DNA of 64,000 nucleotides, taken from Deinococcus seoulensis (GTDB taxonomy: Bacteria; Deinococcota; Deinococci; Deinococcales; Deinococcaceae). The stretch lies in the NCBI RefSeq assembly GCF_014648115.1, contig NZ_BMQM01000001.1, forward strand, positions 124,001-188,000, given 5' to 3'. Of this stretch, positions 1-8,859 are shown in pieces. The translations under genes were made by a program, and so were the position numbers. The notes below the pieces were generated by a model. That model made no database searches. It was not told the DNA's origin and saw only the letters and a list, made by a program, of their open reading frames with translations. Every line of letters begins with the position of its first letter. Position 1 is the stretch's first letter.

Positions 1-527
1 GCTGGGCCACCGCGACCGGCGCGGAACGCGAGCGGCTGGCGCAGCTGATCGACACGGACGCCCGCGCGTACCGCGCCGATTACCTGCAACGCCGCCTGGA
101 CGGGTACTTCGACCACCACTACGACCCGGCGCTGGACCTGATCACCCACAACGTCAGCACGCCCTACGAGTTCGGGACGCTGCTGGCCGCCGAGTTCCTG
201 CGCGGCGGTCTGTCCGGCGCGTCGCAGCGGTGGCAGCGGCAGGTCATGGCCCTCGGGTACGGGAAGTCCGCGCTGACGCTCACGCACCGGGGCGGCGTGG
301 CCTACTTCGGCGGGAAGGGCGGGAACGGCTGGCGGCTCCTGACGTACAGCGGGTACGTGGAAACCACCGACGGGCGGCACCTGGTGTACGCCTTCATGCA
401 GCGTGACGCCGCGCAGACGTACACCATGCCGAACACCCGCCGCGCCTTCGCGTGGATCAACGCGGGTATTCAGGCCGTGCTGGACGCCCCGGAACGGCCG
501 CCGGAGGCTGGACCCACGCCCCCCTGA
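1..527 (+). CDS. Probable serine hydrolase (class A beta-lactamase / D,D-peptidase-like), 3' part only
   Basis: An open frame runs from the window edge (first full codon at base 3) to the stop at 525-527, so the gene begins upstream and about 174 residues are visible. The C-terminal part has a glycine-rich HRGGVAYFGGKGG stretch followed by SGYV and DGRHLVYAFM. This looks like the strand around the KTG motif of penicillin-recognising serine hydrolases and the following strand that normally reads sGyv...dGr.lvfa. The active-site SxxK lies outside the window, so activity cannot be judged. The assignment rests on this resemblance only. The next gene, nrnA, is convergent and ends 39 bp away. Confidence 0.5.
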   Translation, partial: WATATGAERERLAQLIDTDARAYRADYLQRRLDGYFDHHYDPALDLITHNVSTPYEFGTLLAAEFLRGGLSGASQRWQRQVMALGYGKSALTLTHRGGVAYFGGKGGNGWRLLTYSGYVETTDGRHLVYAFMQRDAAQTYTMPNTRRAFAWINAGIQAVLDAPERPPEAGPTPP

Positions 528-552
528 CGTTCAGCGGTCGCCAGGGGCACGC

Positions 553-567
553 AGACGGAATCCGTAT
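553..567. repeat. Solo right end of the ATACGGA repeat family, touching the nrnA stop
   Basis: The minus strand reads TGATACGGATTCCGT: the final A of the nrnA stop codon (TGA, 569-567) is also the first A of the ATACGGATTCCG end. The same 12-13 bp end closes the complete copy at 4797-4931 and occurs at 54009-54021. No similarity to the complete copy continues past this end. Confidence 0.6.
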
Positions 568-1586
568 CAGGTCGTGGTGTTGCTGTCGGCGTCGGCGCGG
601 GCCAGTTCGGTGGTGATGGCGGCATTCAGGCGTTCCATGACCTCCGGGAACGGCGCGGCCACGCTGGCCCCGGCGGCCGGGACGTGCCCGCCCCCGCCCA
701 GGGCCACGGCGACGTTCTGGGCGCTCACGCCCCGGCGGGAACGCATCGAGAGTTTCACGCGGTCCCCGTAGTCCTTGACCATCACGGCCAGTTGCGTGCC
801 CTCGGCGCTGCGCATCAGGCCCACGTAGGATTCCACGTCCTCCCAGCTGGCCCCGGCGCGGTCCAGCATGTCCTGATCCACGCGGGCCAGCACGACCCGC
901 CCGGCGTGCAGGAACTGCATGGTGTTCAGCACCTCGCGCAGCAGCAGGTAGTACGTGCGGGGGTTCTGGCCCAGCTGGTCGTTCAGCCAGCCCAGCCGCG
1001 CTCCGTGGGCACGCAGGCGCGCGGCGACCATGAACGTCTCGGGCGTGACGCTGTCGAAGCGGAAACTGCCGGTGTCGGTGTTCAGGCCCAGCATCAGCGG
1101 GGTGGCCATCGCCTCGGTCCAGGTGACGCCCAGTTCGTCCAGCAGGTCCGTGACGATCAGGGCCGTGGCGGGCCGCGAGGGGTCCACCAGCAGCGCCGTG
1201 GCGCGCCGGGCGTTCGTGCCGTGATGGTCGACGTTCACGACCGGTCCCGTATGCCCGGTCAGGTCCAGTCCGGCCACGCGGGCCGGGTCGTTGTTGTCCA
1301 CGTCCAGTACCACGACCAGCGCGCCGTCCGGCACGGCGCTCAGCGGCCCGCTGAGTTCGCCGGGTTCCGGCAGGAACGTCAGGTAGCGGGGCACGGTCAT
1401 GGGGGCGGTCACGTCGCGGCCCAGGCTGCGCAGCGCCCGCGTGAGGCCCAGCACGCTGCCCAGGGCGTCGCCGTCCGGGTTCTCGTGCGAGAGGATCACG
1501 AACGGGCCGGTGTGGTCCAGCAGGGTGCGGGCGACCCGTTTCAGGTCGGCGTGGTACTCGGGGCTGGCGGTGTTCTGCGCGGTCAT
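567..1586 (-). CDS. nrnA: DHH/DHHA1 family phosphoesterase, NrnA-type (oligoribonuclease / pAp phosphatase)
   Basis: 339 aa, normal length for NrnA. The DHH domain shows motif I SHENPDGD (residues 33-40), an acidic VVLDVDNND strand (92-100) and the diagnostic NVDHHGTN (118-125). The DHHA1 nucleic-acid-binding domain ends with GGGGH (297-301). These residues bind Mn and the substrate. NrnA-type enzymes remove nucleotides from very short RNAs and dephosphorylate pAp; which activity dominates here cannot be read from sequence. A TACAGT box (minus strand, 1595-1600) sits 8 bases before the ATG, so the mRNA is probably leaderless. The stop codon is fused to a repeat end. Confidence 0.9.
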   Translation of the reverse strand: MTAQNTASPEYHADLKRVARTLLDHTGPFVILSHENPDGDALGSVLGLTRALRSLGRDVTAPMTVPRYLTFLPEPGELSGPLSAVPDGALVVVLDVDNNDPARVAGLDLTGHTGPVVNVDHHGTNARRATALLVDPSRPATALIVTDLLDELGVTWTEAMATPLMLGLNTDTGSFRFDSVTPETFMVAARLRAHGARLGWLNDQLGQNPRTYYLLLREVLNTMQFLHAGRVVLARVDQDMLDRAGASWEDVESYVGLMRSAEGTQLAVMVKDYGDRVKLSMRSRRGVSAQNVAVALGGGGHVPAAGASVAAPFPEVMERLNAAITTELARADADSNTTT

Positions 1587-1702
1587 CGCCGCTCACTGTA
1601 CCCTGCCGGTCCCCTGCGCCTCTGCCCGGAACGCGGTCGGCCCGACCCCTGCGCCCCCGCGCGCTGATCCTCACGGCCGGACACCCCCCCCCGGCCCCCC
1701 CG

Positions 1703-1731
1703 CTGACAACGTGACGCGGGCACAGTATGCT
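1703..1731 (+). promoter_or_regulatory. Leaderless promoter CTGACA-17-TATGCT
   Basis: CTGACA at 1703-1708 and TATGCT at 1726-1731 are separated by 17 bp. The GTG at 1739 follows the -10 box by 7 bases, so transcription should begin at or next to the start codon. This is the clearest two-box leaderless promoter in the window and it decides the start of the next gene. Confidence 0.75.
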
Positions 1732-1738
1732 GCTGCGC

Positions 1739-2452
1739 GTGCCCCGCCGTCTGAACCTGGCCGCCCTGACCAACGAGGAGCTTCAACTCCTGGTCGGTGA
1801 GGACCGCGCCGTGGGCCTGCTGGCCGACATCAGCCGCGCCCGCATGGAAGGCCGCGCCGTGCCCGGCCCCGAGGTGCACGACACCCTGACCTTCGACCGC
1901 CTGGAGGAACGCGCCTGGGGCAGCACGCCCGAACAGTCGCGCGCACTGGCCGCCGCGCACGCGGCGCTGCTGGCCCTGAACGCCGAGTTTCACGGCACGT
2001 TCTACCTGCCGGTCATCAGCGAGGTCCGGCACCTGCGCGCCTACACCCTGGAACCCGACACGACCGCCGCGCTGCGCTGGAGCGAAACGCCGGAATCCGC
2101 CCGCACGGCCCGCGCGTACCTGCAACTCATGACCTGGCTGCGGGACCGCGCCAGCGGCGTGGCGTGCGTCCTGACGACCTCCTCGCCCACCCTGTCGTCC
2201 CCGGCGCTCAGCGAGGAGATCGACCAGCACCACCACCCGGACACCAGCCCCGCCGAACTGCTGGCCCTGCACCGCGCCTACGTGCTGCGGCACGGGCGCG
2301 GGCAGAAACTGGGCGCGGAGGCCGACTGGGCGCGTCCCTGGCAGGCGTCCCACGCACTGAACCTGAGCGCCTGGGTGCGGCGCGGCCTGCTGACCGACGA
2401 CCCCACCCAGCCCGCCACCGACGGCACGCCGAGAGCCCGTACCGGCAGCTGA
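1739..2452 (+). CDS. Uncharacterised Deinococcus-type protein
   Basis: 237 aa, not recognised. The frame could open at ATG 1727, but that ATG lies inside the TATGCT box (1726-1731), so the GTG at 1739 (protein begins VPRRLNLAAL) is the better start on a leaderless mRNA. The protein looks soluble and largely helical: acidic and alanine-rich in the N-terminal half (ALTNEELQLLVGED), then a Pro/Ser/Thr patch (TTSSPTLSSPALSEE), then HHHPDTSPAELLALHRAYVLRHG. There is no signal peptide, membrane segment or catalytic signature I can name. It stands alone, 108 bp before a HAD hydrolase with its own promoter. Confidence 0.7.
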   Translation: MPRRLNLAALTNEELQLLVGEDRAVGLLADISRARMEGRAVPGPEVHDTLTFDRLEERAWGSTPEQSRALAAAHAALLALNAEFHGTFYLPVISEVRHLRAYTLEPDTTAALRWSETPESARTARAYLQLMTWLRDRASGVACVLTTSSPTLSSPALSEEIDQHHHPDTSPAELLALHRAYVLRHGRGQKLGAEADWARPWQASHALNLSAWVRRGLLTDDPTQPATDGTPRARTGS

Positions 2453-2547
2453 GCGGCCGGCCGTGCAGGCCACTGATCCGGGCGGGCCCCGGCCCAGGTC
2501 TGAGCCCAGGTCTGAACAGAGGCGGCGTGCGCGCCGTTCCAGTGCGG

Positions 2548-2553
2548 CACAAT
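2548..2553 (+). promoter_or_regulatory. -10 box of leaderless promoter
   Basis: CACAAT, 7 bases before the ATG at 2561. The same hexamer serves the genes at 11124 and 29378. No convincing -35 box is visible. Confidence 0.55.
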
Positions 2554-2560
2554 CGGCAGC

Positions 2561-3217
2561 ATGACCGATTCAGCCTCCCACCCGCAGTCCACGCAGTCTC
2601 ACGCTCAACCTGACCTTGCCGGACGGCACGTCGCGTTCGACTGGGGCGGCGTGTTCACGGTCGGCACCTTCGACGGCCGCAGCACCCAGAACGTCGCGGA
2701 CCGCAGCGGCGTGCCGGTCGAGCGGGTGCGTGACAGTTACTTCCGGCACGTGCGGCAGCTGGAGGTCGGCGCCTGGACGTTGGCGCAGTTCTGGACAGTC
2801 ATGCAGGAGGAGGCAGGGATTCCCATGCCGTACGAGGATTTCGAGGAACTGTACCTGGGCAGCATCGTGGACAACCCGCCCATGTACGCCACGCTGGCCG
2901 CGCTGCCGCAGGGCGTGCGGGTGGGCCTGCTGAGCAACAACTACCCGGTCGTCAGCGATCACCTGCGCCGCGACCCCCGGTTCGGGCGTTTTCACCAGCC
3001 GGTGTTCAGTAACGAACTGGGCCACAAGAAACCCTCGCCGGAATCCTTCGCGGCGCTGGAGCAGGCCATGGGCGTGCCCGCCGCGCAGGTGGCGTTCGTG
3101 GACGACGTGCAGGAGAACATCGACGCCGCCAATGCCGCCGGGTTCCACGGCATCCTGTACAGCCACGAGGCGCATGCGGCCTTCGAGCAGGCCCTTGAGG
3201 CGTGGTTGAACGGCTGA
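2561..3217 (+). CDS. HAD superfamily hydrolase (YihX-like)
   Basis: 218 aa. HAD motif I is FDWGGVFT (nucleophile Asp27), motif II LSNN (124-127), motif III the HKKP lysine (156-157) and motif IV FVDDVQEN (179-186). The second acidic residue of the usual DxD is Gly29, as in the YihX/epoxide-hydrolase-N-terminal branch, so classic phosphatase acid/base chemistry may be altered. A cap of four to five helices lies between motifs I and II. The substrate is unknown. A strong terminator follows, so the gene is monocistronic. Confidence 0.85.
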   Translation: MTDSASHPQSTQSHAQPDLAGRHVAFDWGGVFTVGTFDGRSTQNVADRSGVPVERVRDSYFRHVRQLEVGAWTLAQFWTVMQEEAGIPMPYEDFEELYLGSIVDNPPMYATLAALPQGVRVGLLSNNYPVVSDHLRRDPRFGRFHQPVFSNELGHKKPSPESFAALEQAMGVPAAQVAFVDDVQENIDAANAAGFHGILYSHEAHAAFEQALEAWLNG

Positions 3218-3244
3218 ACCATCGGCTGCCGCTGCCCCCGTCTG

Positions 3245-3279
3245 CCCCCGCCCGGTTCGCGCGACCCGGTGGGGGTTTT
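3245..3279 (+). terminator. Rho-independent terminator of the HAD hydrolase gene
   Basis: CCCCCGCCCGGT pairs with ACCCGGTGGGGG across a short GC loop (one mismatch, one wobble) and is followed by TTTT at 3276-3279. Confidence 0.8.
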
Positions 3280-3299
3280 CCTGTGGCGCCGCTGCCCCT

Positions 3300-3351
3300 G
3301 GTGGTTTACCTGACGGGGTGGTTTACACCGCCGCGCCAGAAGTAAACCACC
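3300..3351. promoter_or_regulatory. Operator-like array upstream of aceA (GGTGGTTTAC x2 direct, x1 inverted)
   Basis: GGTGGTTTAC occurs at 3300-3309 and again at 3317-3326, 17 bp apart, and its exact complement GTAAACCACC at 3342-3351. The second and third copies form a palindrome with a 15-bp spacer. A CACAAT box at 3372-3377 lies just downstream. Copies on the same DNA face about 1.5-2.5 turns apart suggest a dimeric or tetrameric regulator of isocitrate lyase; its identity is not known from the window. Confidence 0.55.
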
Positions 3352-3489
3352 CCCCGCGCCGGTTCGGCCAGCGCACAATGCCCCTACACAAACCACGCGG
3401 AACCACCCGCACCGCCCACCCACACGCACTCCCCGCACACCGCCCAACCCACCGGGCGGATCCCGCAACACACCCCCAGGAGGAACACC

Positions 3490-4796
<1,307 letters not shown>

Positions 4797-4797
<1 letters not shown>

Positions 4798-4931
4798 TAC
4801 GGACTCCGATTGAATGGCTTATAAAGCCGTTCAATCCGAGCGGAGCGAGTAGGAGCCGAATCGGGTTCCGGACGTGGAGTTGACAGATCGGTGATGTTCC
4901 GATCTGTTAACGAAACAAACGGAATCCGTAT
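4797..4931 (+). repeat. Complete copy of the two-hairpin ATACGGA repeat (135 bp, imperfect terminal inverted repeats)
   Basis: Begins ATACGGACTCCG, sharing its first A with the aceA stop, and ends CGGAATCCGTAT, whose complement differs at one position of 12. Inside are a hairpin TTGAATGGCTT/AAGCCGTTCAA (4811-4835) and a longer one GTTGACAGATCGG/CCGATCTGTTAAC (4879-4911). There is no coding capacity. Related copies or ends lie at 555, 30743-30833, 35280-35366, 54009-54021 and 58812-58887. It resembles REP/MITE-type small repeats; Deinococcus genomes are known to carry several such families. Confidence 0.8.
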
Positions 4932-5044
4932 GAACGCCTGACCATCCACCGCAGCGTGCGCGCTGCGCCATGACCGCCCAGCAGGGGGAGAGCCGGATTT
5001 CCGGTTTCTCCCCCTCAGGCGTTCCCGTCAGATCACGGCGCCGC

Positions 5045-5338
5045 TCAGGGCGACGGGCAGGGCTCGCCGCGCGTGATCGTCGTCGATGTCCGCACCACCG
5101 AGTAATCCCCGGTCTGCGGGCTGAACTGCACGTACTCCCGCTGCCAGCGGCACGACAGGCGACCCTCCCACGAGCGGTTCGTGGCGATGATGTGCCACTC
5201 CGTCCAGAAACTGTCGGTCATGGGGGTCACAGTGCCGCCCAGCACGGCGCCGCCCGATCCGGCTGCGCCCGCCGACAGCCCACCCATGCCCATGCCAAGC
5301 ACACCCACCAGTAACAGTCCCGTCAGTCCTTTCTTCAT
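5045..5338 (-). CDS. Small secreted protein of unknown function
   Basis: 97 aa. The start at 5338 is set by a GGGGGAAG ribosome site just upstream and by the signal peptide that follows directly: MKKGLTGLLLVGVLGMGMGG then a Gly/Ala-rich stretch with likely cleavage near residue 25-30. The mature part is short, with several Trp and aromatic residues and two cysteines (LSC, EPC) that could form a disulfide. No family recognised. It is followed by the aceA repeat region and lies downstream of cdd on the same strand, 233 bp away, so it is likely independent. Confidence 0.65.
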   Translation of the reverse strand: MKKGLTGLLLVGVLGMGMGGLSAGAAGSGGAVLGGTVTPMTDSFWTEWHIIATNRSWEGRLSCRWQREYVQFSPQTGDYSVVRTSTTITRGEPCPSP

Positions 5339-5571
5339 GGCTTCCCCCCGCAGGTCACGCACCTGCACGCGAACATCCCGGCGAACCGGAACGCCTGAAA
5401 ACAGCGACTTCACCCTCAATGCCTTCAATTGTGATTGGAACGCCCGCAGTGTAGGGGGCTGCCCGCAGCCGTTCAAGCGACCGTTCAAACGACACTGCTC
5501 CCGGAAGGATGCCAGCAGCAGCGGGGGCCTCGCCCGCGTGGTGCGGCGAGGCCCCTGCCGGGTGCAGCGGG

Positions 5572-6036
5572 TTACTCGGTCCCGACGGCGTGTCCGTCGT
5601 CGCGTTGCTCCAGTCGGAAACCGTGCGGCAGGAAGTCCCGGACGTAGCCGCTGATGATGTCGCCGTGCTGGTTCACGCACACCACGCGGGCGTCCGGCGC
5701 GAACTCGAACAGCACCTGGCGGCACGCGCCGCAGGGACTGGCGGGCGGCGTGGCTTCCGAGTACACGACGATGTCGGCGAAGTCGCGTTCTCCGGCGGTC
5801 GCCATGGCCTGCACGGCGCTCTGCTCGGCGCAGCGGCCCAGGCCGTAGCTGGCGTTCTCGACGTTCGCGCCGAAGTACACCTGTCCGCCTGTGGTGCGCA
5901 GGGCGGCGCCCACGTGAAAGCGGCTGTACGGCGCGTACGCCTGCCTGAACGCGACTTTCGCGCCTTCCAGCAGTTGCGGGTCGGGGGTGAGGTTCAGGGC
6001 GTTGCTGTTGGTGGGCATCTGGTGGGGGTCACTCAT
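5572..6036 (-). CDS. cdd: Cytidine deaminase
   Basis: 154 aa, homotetramer-type length. Deaminates cytidine and deoxycytidine to (deoxy)uridine in pyrimidine salvage. The zinc site is complete: CAE (69-71, with catalytic Glu70-71 region) and PCGACRQ (Cys102, Cys105). FHVGAAL (40-46) and NVENASYG (58-65) form the nucleoside pocket. ATG 6036 was chosen because it has a GAGGAAG ribosome site and because the family starts close to this point. It overlaps the end of the upstream CNNM/CorC gene by 8 bp, so the two are probably co-translated. Confidence 0.95.
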   Translation of the reverse strand: MSDPHQMPTNSNALNLTPDPQLLEGAKVAFRQAYAPYSRFHVGAALRTTGGQVYFGANVENASYGLGRCAEQSAVQAMATAGERDFADIVVYSEATPPASPCGACRQVLFEFAPDARVVCVNQHGDIISGYVRDFLPHGFRLEQRDDGHAVGTE

Positions 6037-7366
6037 GGGGTTCTTCCTCGGGGTCCAGGGGGTCGTGGTGGGGGGCGCGTTCCACGCGGACGCGGGTGAC
6101 TCGGCGCTGGTCGGCGTCCTCGACGGTGAACGCCCAGCCTTCATGCACGAAGCTCTGGCCGGTTTCGGGAATGTCGCCGAAGTGGTTGGTCATGAAGCCG
6201 CTGAGCGTGTCGAATTCGCCTTCCTCGTCTTCGAGGTTGCTGCTCAGGTACTCCTCGACCTCGCCGACGGTCAGGCTGGCGTCCATCAGGTACACGCCCT
6301 CGCTGATGACCTCGATCAGCGGGAGTTCGTCCTCGTCGGTCTCGTCGTAGATTTCACCGACGATCTCCTCGAGCGCGTCTTCCAGCGTGACGAGGCCGGT
6401 CGTGCCGCCGAACTCGTCTACGACGATGCTCATGTGGCTTTTCTTGTCGCGCATCTTGGCGAGCAGGTCCTTGATCTTCATGCCTTCGGGCACGAAGTAC
6501 ACGGGGCGCATGATGTCCGCGATGACGGTGTGGTCCAGCTCGTCGAGGTGCCGGAGCATGTCGCCGGTGTGCGCGATACCCACGATGTTGTCCGCGTTGT
6601 CCTGGTAGACCGGCACGCGCGAGTAGCCGTGTTCGGTGTTCACTTCCAGCAGGCGGCGCAGCGGCGAGGCGCCGTCCACCACGATCATGTCCATGCGGGG
6701 CGTCATGACCTCGCGGGTGGTGGTGTCGGACAGGTCGAACACGTTGTACACGAGTTCCTTCTCGCTGTCTTCCAGCACGCCTTCCTGGCTGGAGGCGCCC
6801 ACGATCATGCGGATTTCCTCTTCCGAATACGCCGTGTGATGCCCGGCCACGCCGCGCAGCCCGAACAGGCGCACCACGCCGTTGCCCATGGCGTTCAGGC
6901 CCTTGATAGCGTACTGGAAGACGGCCGTGAAGATCAGCAGCGGCCGGATGACGATCAGGCTGACCTGCTCGCTGCGCTGCAAGGCCCAGCTTTTCGGCGC
7001 GAGTTCCCCGAACACGATGTGCAGGATGGTGCTGATCGCGAACGCCACCCCGAACGAGATGGCCGTGATCTGCGCCTCCGTGAACTGCCCTTCCGGGAAC
7101 AGGGGGTGCAGCAGGTGCTCGATGGCGGGCTCGGCCACGAAGCCGATGGCGAGGCTGGCCATGGTGATGCCCAGCTGCGTCGCGGCGATGTACAGGTCGA
7201 GGTTCTGCAGGGCGCGCTGCGTGGCCTTGGCCGTGGCGTTGCCCTCGTCGGCCAGCTGGTCGATGCGGGTGCGGCGCACGCTGACCAGCGCGAACTCGGC
7301 CGCGACGAAAAAGCCGTTCATCAGCACGAGGAAGAACAGGGCGAGAATACCGAGAAGGTCATTCAT
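6029..7366 (-). CDS. CNNM/HlyC-CorC family membrane protein with CBS pair
   Basis: 445 aa. Order: N-terminal DUF21/CNNM membrane domain with about four helices (starts MNDLLGILALFFLVLMNGFF, with AAEFALVSVRRTRI), two CBS domains in the middle (VMTPRMDMIVVD..., IMRPVYFVPEGMKIKDLL...) and a C-terminal CorC_HlyC domain (GFMTNHFGDIPETGQSF). Family members are linked to Mg/Co efflux and older annotations call them hemolysins; the transported ion here is unknown. The start ATG 7366 overlaps the stop of an upstream 58-codon frame (ATGA) and a terminator-like hairpin lies in the leader, hinting at attenuation. Operon with cdd. Confidence 0.88.
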   Translation of the reverse strand: MNDLLGILALFFLVLMNGFFVAAEFALVSVRRTRIDQLADEGNATAKATQRALQNLDLYIAATQLGITMASLAIGFVAEPAIEHLLHPLFPEGQFTEAQITAISFGVAFAISTILHIVFGELAPKSWALQRSEQVSLIVIRPLLIFTAVFQYAIKGLNAMGNGVVRLFGLRGVAGHHTAYSEEEIRMIVGASSQEGVLEDSEKELVYNVFDLSDTTTREVMTPRMDMIVVDGASPLRRLLEVNTEHGYSRVPVYQDNADNIVGIAHTGDMLRHLDELDHTVIADIMRPVYFVPEGMKIKDLLAKMRDKKSHMSIVVDEFGGTTGLVTLEDALEEIVGEIYDETDEDELPLIEVISEGVYLMDASLTVGEVEEYLSSNLEDEEGEFDTLSGFMTNHFGDIPETGQSFVHEGWAFTVEDADQRRVTRVRVERAPHHDPLDPEEEPHE

Positions 7367-7539
7367 GAATGGACGCGCTCCAAGTTTCGCGTCCCGGTCA
7401 TCCGCGAGGCACGTGCTGCCCGCCCACGCCCGCTGGGGGTGGTGCGTCGGTGTCCGGTGGTGGTGTCGCCACAGCAAAAAGCCGCCCTGAGGCGGAATTC
7501 ACCGGGCGTGTCGGAAGAGCCAGAACTGGGAGGCTCCAT
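7363..7539 (-). CDS. Possible upstream ORF overlapping the CNNM/CorC start
   Basis: 58 codons from ATG 7539 to TGA 7365-7363; the stop overlaps the next gene's ATG as ATGA. A TACACT box (7550-7555, minus strand) lies 10 bases before its ATG, so it may be translated from a near-leaderless mRNA. Codon third positions are less GC-rich than in neighbours and the peptide has no recognisable feature, so it may be a leader rather than a protein gene. A terminator hairpin falls inside it. Confidence 0.25.
   Translation of the reverse strand: MEPPSSGSSDTPGEFRLRAAFCCGDTTTGHRRTTPSGRGRAARASRMTGTRNLERVHS
7475..7496 (-). terminator. Terminator-like hairpin in the leader of the CNNM/CorC gene
   Basis: On the minus strand CCGCC-TCAG-GGCGG is followed by C and TTTTT. 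There is no upstream minus-strand gene for it to end, and it sits about 110 bases before the CNNM/CorC start, so it would act as an attenuator or as the end of a short leader RNA. Confidence 0.5.
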
Positions 7540-7708
7540 AGCAGAGCGGAGTGTAACACACCCGCCTGCCCCTCACCGGCAGTGTCCGCCGCGCGGTAAC
7601 GCCCCTGCAAAAAGCGCGGGCGCGCTACGCTGAGGCGAATCACAGTCTCTTCAGCGGCGCGGCGTGCGCGCCTCGCCCCGTTCCCACCCTTCGCCGGAGG
7701 TTTCCATC

Positions 7709-8725
7709 ATGACCCAGCACGTTCCTGCCAGCCTGCCCGACACGTACCGCGCCCTGCGCGTCGAGAAGACCGAGAGCGGCACCCACGCCAGCCTCCAGAC
7801 CCTCCCGGCCACCGCGCTGCCCGACGGTGAGGTCGTCGTGCAGGTCACGCACTCCAGCCTGAACTACAAAGACGGCCTTGCCGTCTCCGGGCAGCCCGGC
7901 GTGCTGCGCTCGTACCCCATGACGCCCGGCATCGACCTTGCCGGTACGGTCCTGACCGACAGCACGGGCCGCTGGCAGACCGGGCAGGACGTGATCCTGA
8001 CCGGCTGGGGCATCGGCGAGCGCCAGGACGGCGGGTACGCCACCCTGGCCCGCGTGAAGGCCGACTGGCTGGTCGCGCAGCCCGAAGGAACGGACGCCCA
8101 CTGGGCCATGAGTGTCGGCACGGCCGGATTCACCGCCATGCTGGCCGTCATGGCCCTCGAGGAGCACGGCGTGACCCCCGGCGACGGCGAGGTCCTCGTG
8201 ACCGGCGCGGCGGGCGGCGTGGGCAGCACCGCCGTGGCCCTGCTGGCCGCCGCCGGGCACACCGTGGTCGCCAGCACGGGCCGCGCGCAGGAGGAAGCGT
8301 ACCTGCTGGGCCTGGGCGCCAGTCGCGTCATCGGCCGCGAGGAACTCCCGGCCCTGAAACGCCCGCTGGAGAAGGAACGCTGGGCAGGCGTGGTGGACAG
8401 CGTGGGCGGCGCGACCCTGGCCGGCGCGTACGCCTCCACCCGCGCCCACGGGTCGCTGGCCGTGTGCGGACTGGCGGGCGGCAGCGAACTGAACGCCAGC
8501 GTGTTCCCGCTGATCCTGCGCGGCGTGAACCTGCTGGGCATCGACAGCGTCACCTGCCCCGCCGCCCGCCGCGAGGCCGCCTGGGCACGCCTGGCCCGCG
8601 ACCTGCAACCCGGCGCGCTGGCCGCCGTCACCCACACCCGCCCCCTGAGTGACCTGCCTGCCCTGGCCGGGCAGATCCTCGCCGGACAGGTGCGCGGCCG
8701 GACCGTCATCGACGTGAACGGCTGA
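7709..8725 (+). CDS. AcuI/YhdH-type NADPH-dependent acrylyl-CoA reductase or related quinone oxidoreductase (MDR family)
   Basis: 338 aa. ATG 7709 follows CGGAGG at 7695-7700. N-terminal GroES-like domain with HSSLNYKDGLA and PGIDLAGTV; Rossmann domain with VTGAAGGVGSTAVALLAAAGHTV (NADPH-binding AxxGGxG); no zinc-binding cysteines, as in the zinc-free branch. The NYKDGLA and VDSVGGATLAGAYAST segments match the AcuI/YhdH group, which reduces acrylyl-CoA to propionyl-CoA. A general quinone reductase role is the alternative. Single gene closed by a strong hairpin. Confidence 0.85.
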   Translation: MTQHVPASLPDTYRALRVEKTESGTHASLQTLPATALPDGEVVVQVTHSSLNYKDGLAVSGQPGVLRSYPMTPGIDLAGTVLTDSTGRWQTGQDVILTGWGIGERQDGGYATLARVKADWLVAQPEGTDAHWAMSVGTAGFTAMLAVMALEEHGVTPGDGEVLVTGAAGGVGSTAVALLAAAGHTVVASTGRAQEEAYLLGLGASRVIGREELPALKRPLEKERWAGVVDSVGGATLAGAYASTRAHGSLAVCGLAGGSELNASVFPLILRGVNLLGIDSVTCPAARREAAWARLARDLQPGALAAVTHTRPLSDLPALAGQILAGQVRGRTVIDVNG

Positions 8726-8744
8726 GCCACGGCGCTGACGCAGG

Positions 8745-8776
8745 ATGGGCGGCCCCGCGCAGGTGGGGCCGCCCAT
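8745..8776 (+). terminator. Strong GC hairpin ending the AcuI-like gene
   Basis: ATGGGCGGCCCC pairs perfectly with GGGGCCGCCCAT over an 8-base loop. There is no U tract: the 3' arm runs straight into the CCATCAA array. Confidence 0.6.
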
Positions 8777-8856
8777 CAACCATCAACCATCAACCATCAA
8801 CCATCAACCATCAACCATCAACCATCAACCATCAACCATCAACCATCAACCATCAA
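8773..8856. repeat. Perfect tandem heptamer array, (CCATCAA)x12
   Basis: Twelve identical 7-bp units fill the junction between two convergent genes, from the foot of the preceding hairpin to 3 bp before the protease stop codon. Seven is not a multiple of three and the array is non-coding. A sister array of CCATCAG units lies at 27886-27941, also between convergent genes. Confidence 0.95.
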
Positions 8857-8859
8857 CGG

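Noticed and set aside
684..1667. Long plus-strand open frame opposite nrnA
   Set aside because: It is rich in His, Gly, Val and Gln, lacks any motif, and lies wholly antisense to a gene with intact DHH motifs; typical of high-GC antisense frames.
8773..8856. Heptamer array considered as CRISPR
   Set aside because: Units are contiguous with no spacers and far too short; no cas genes are present.
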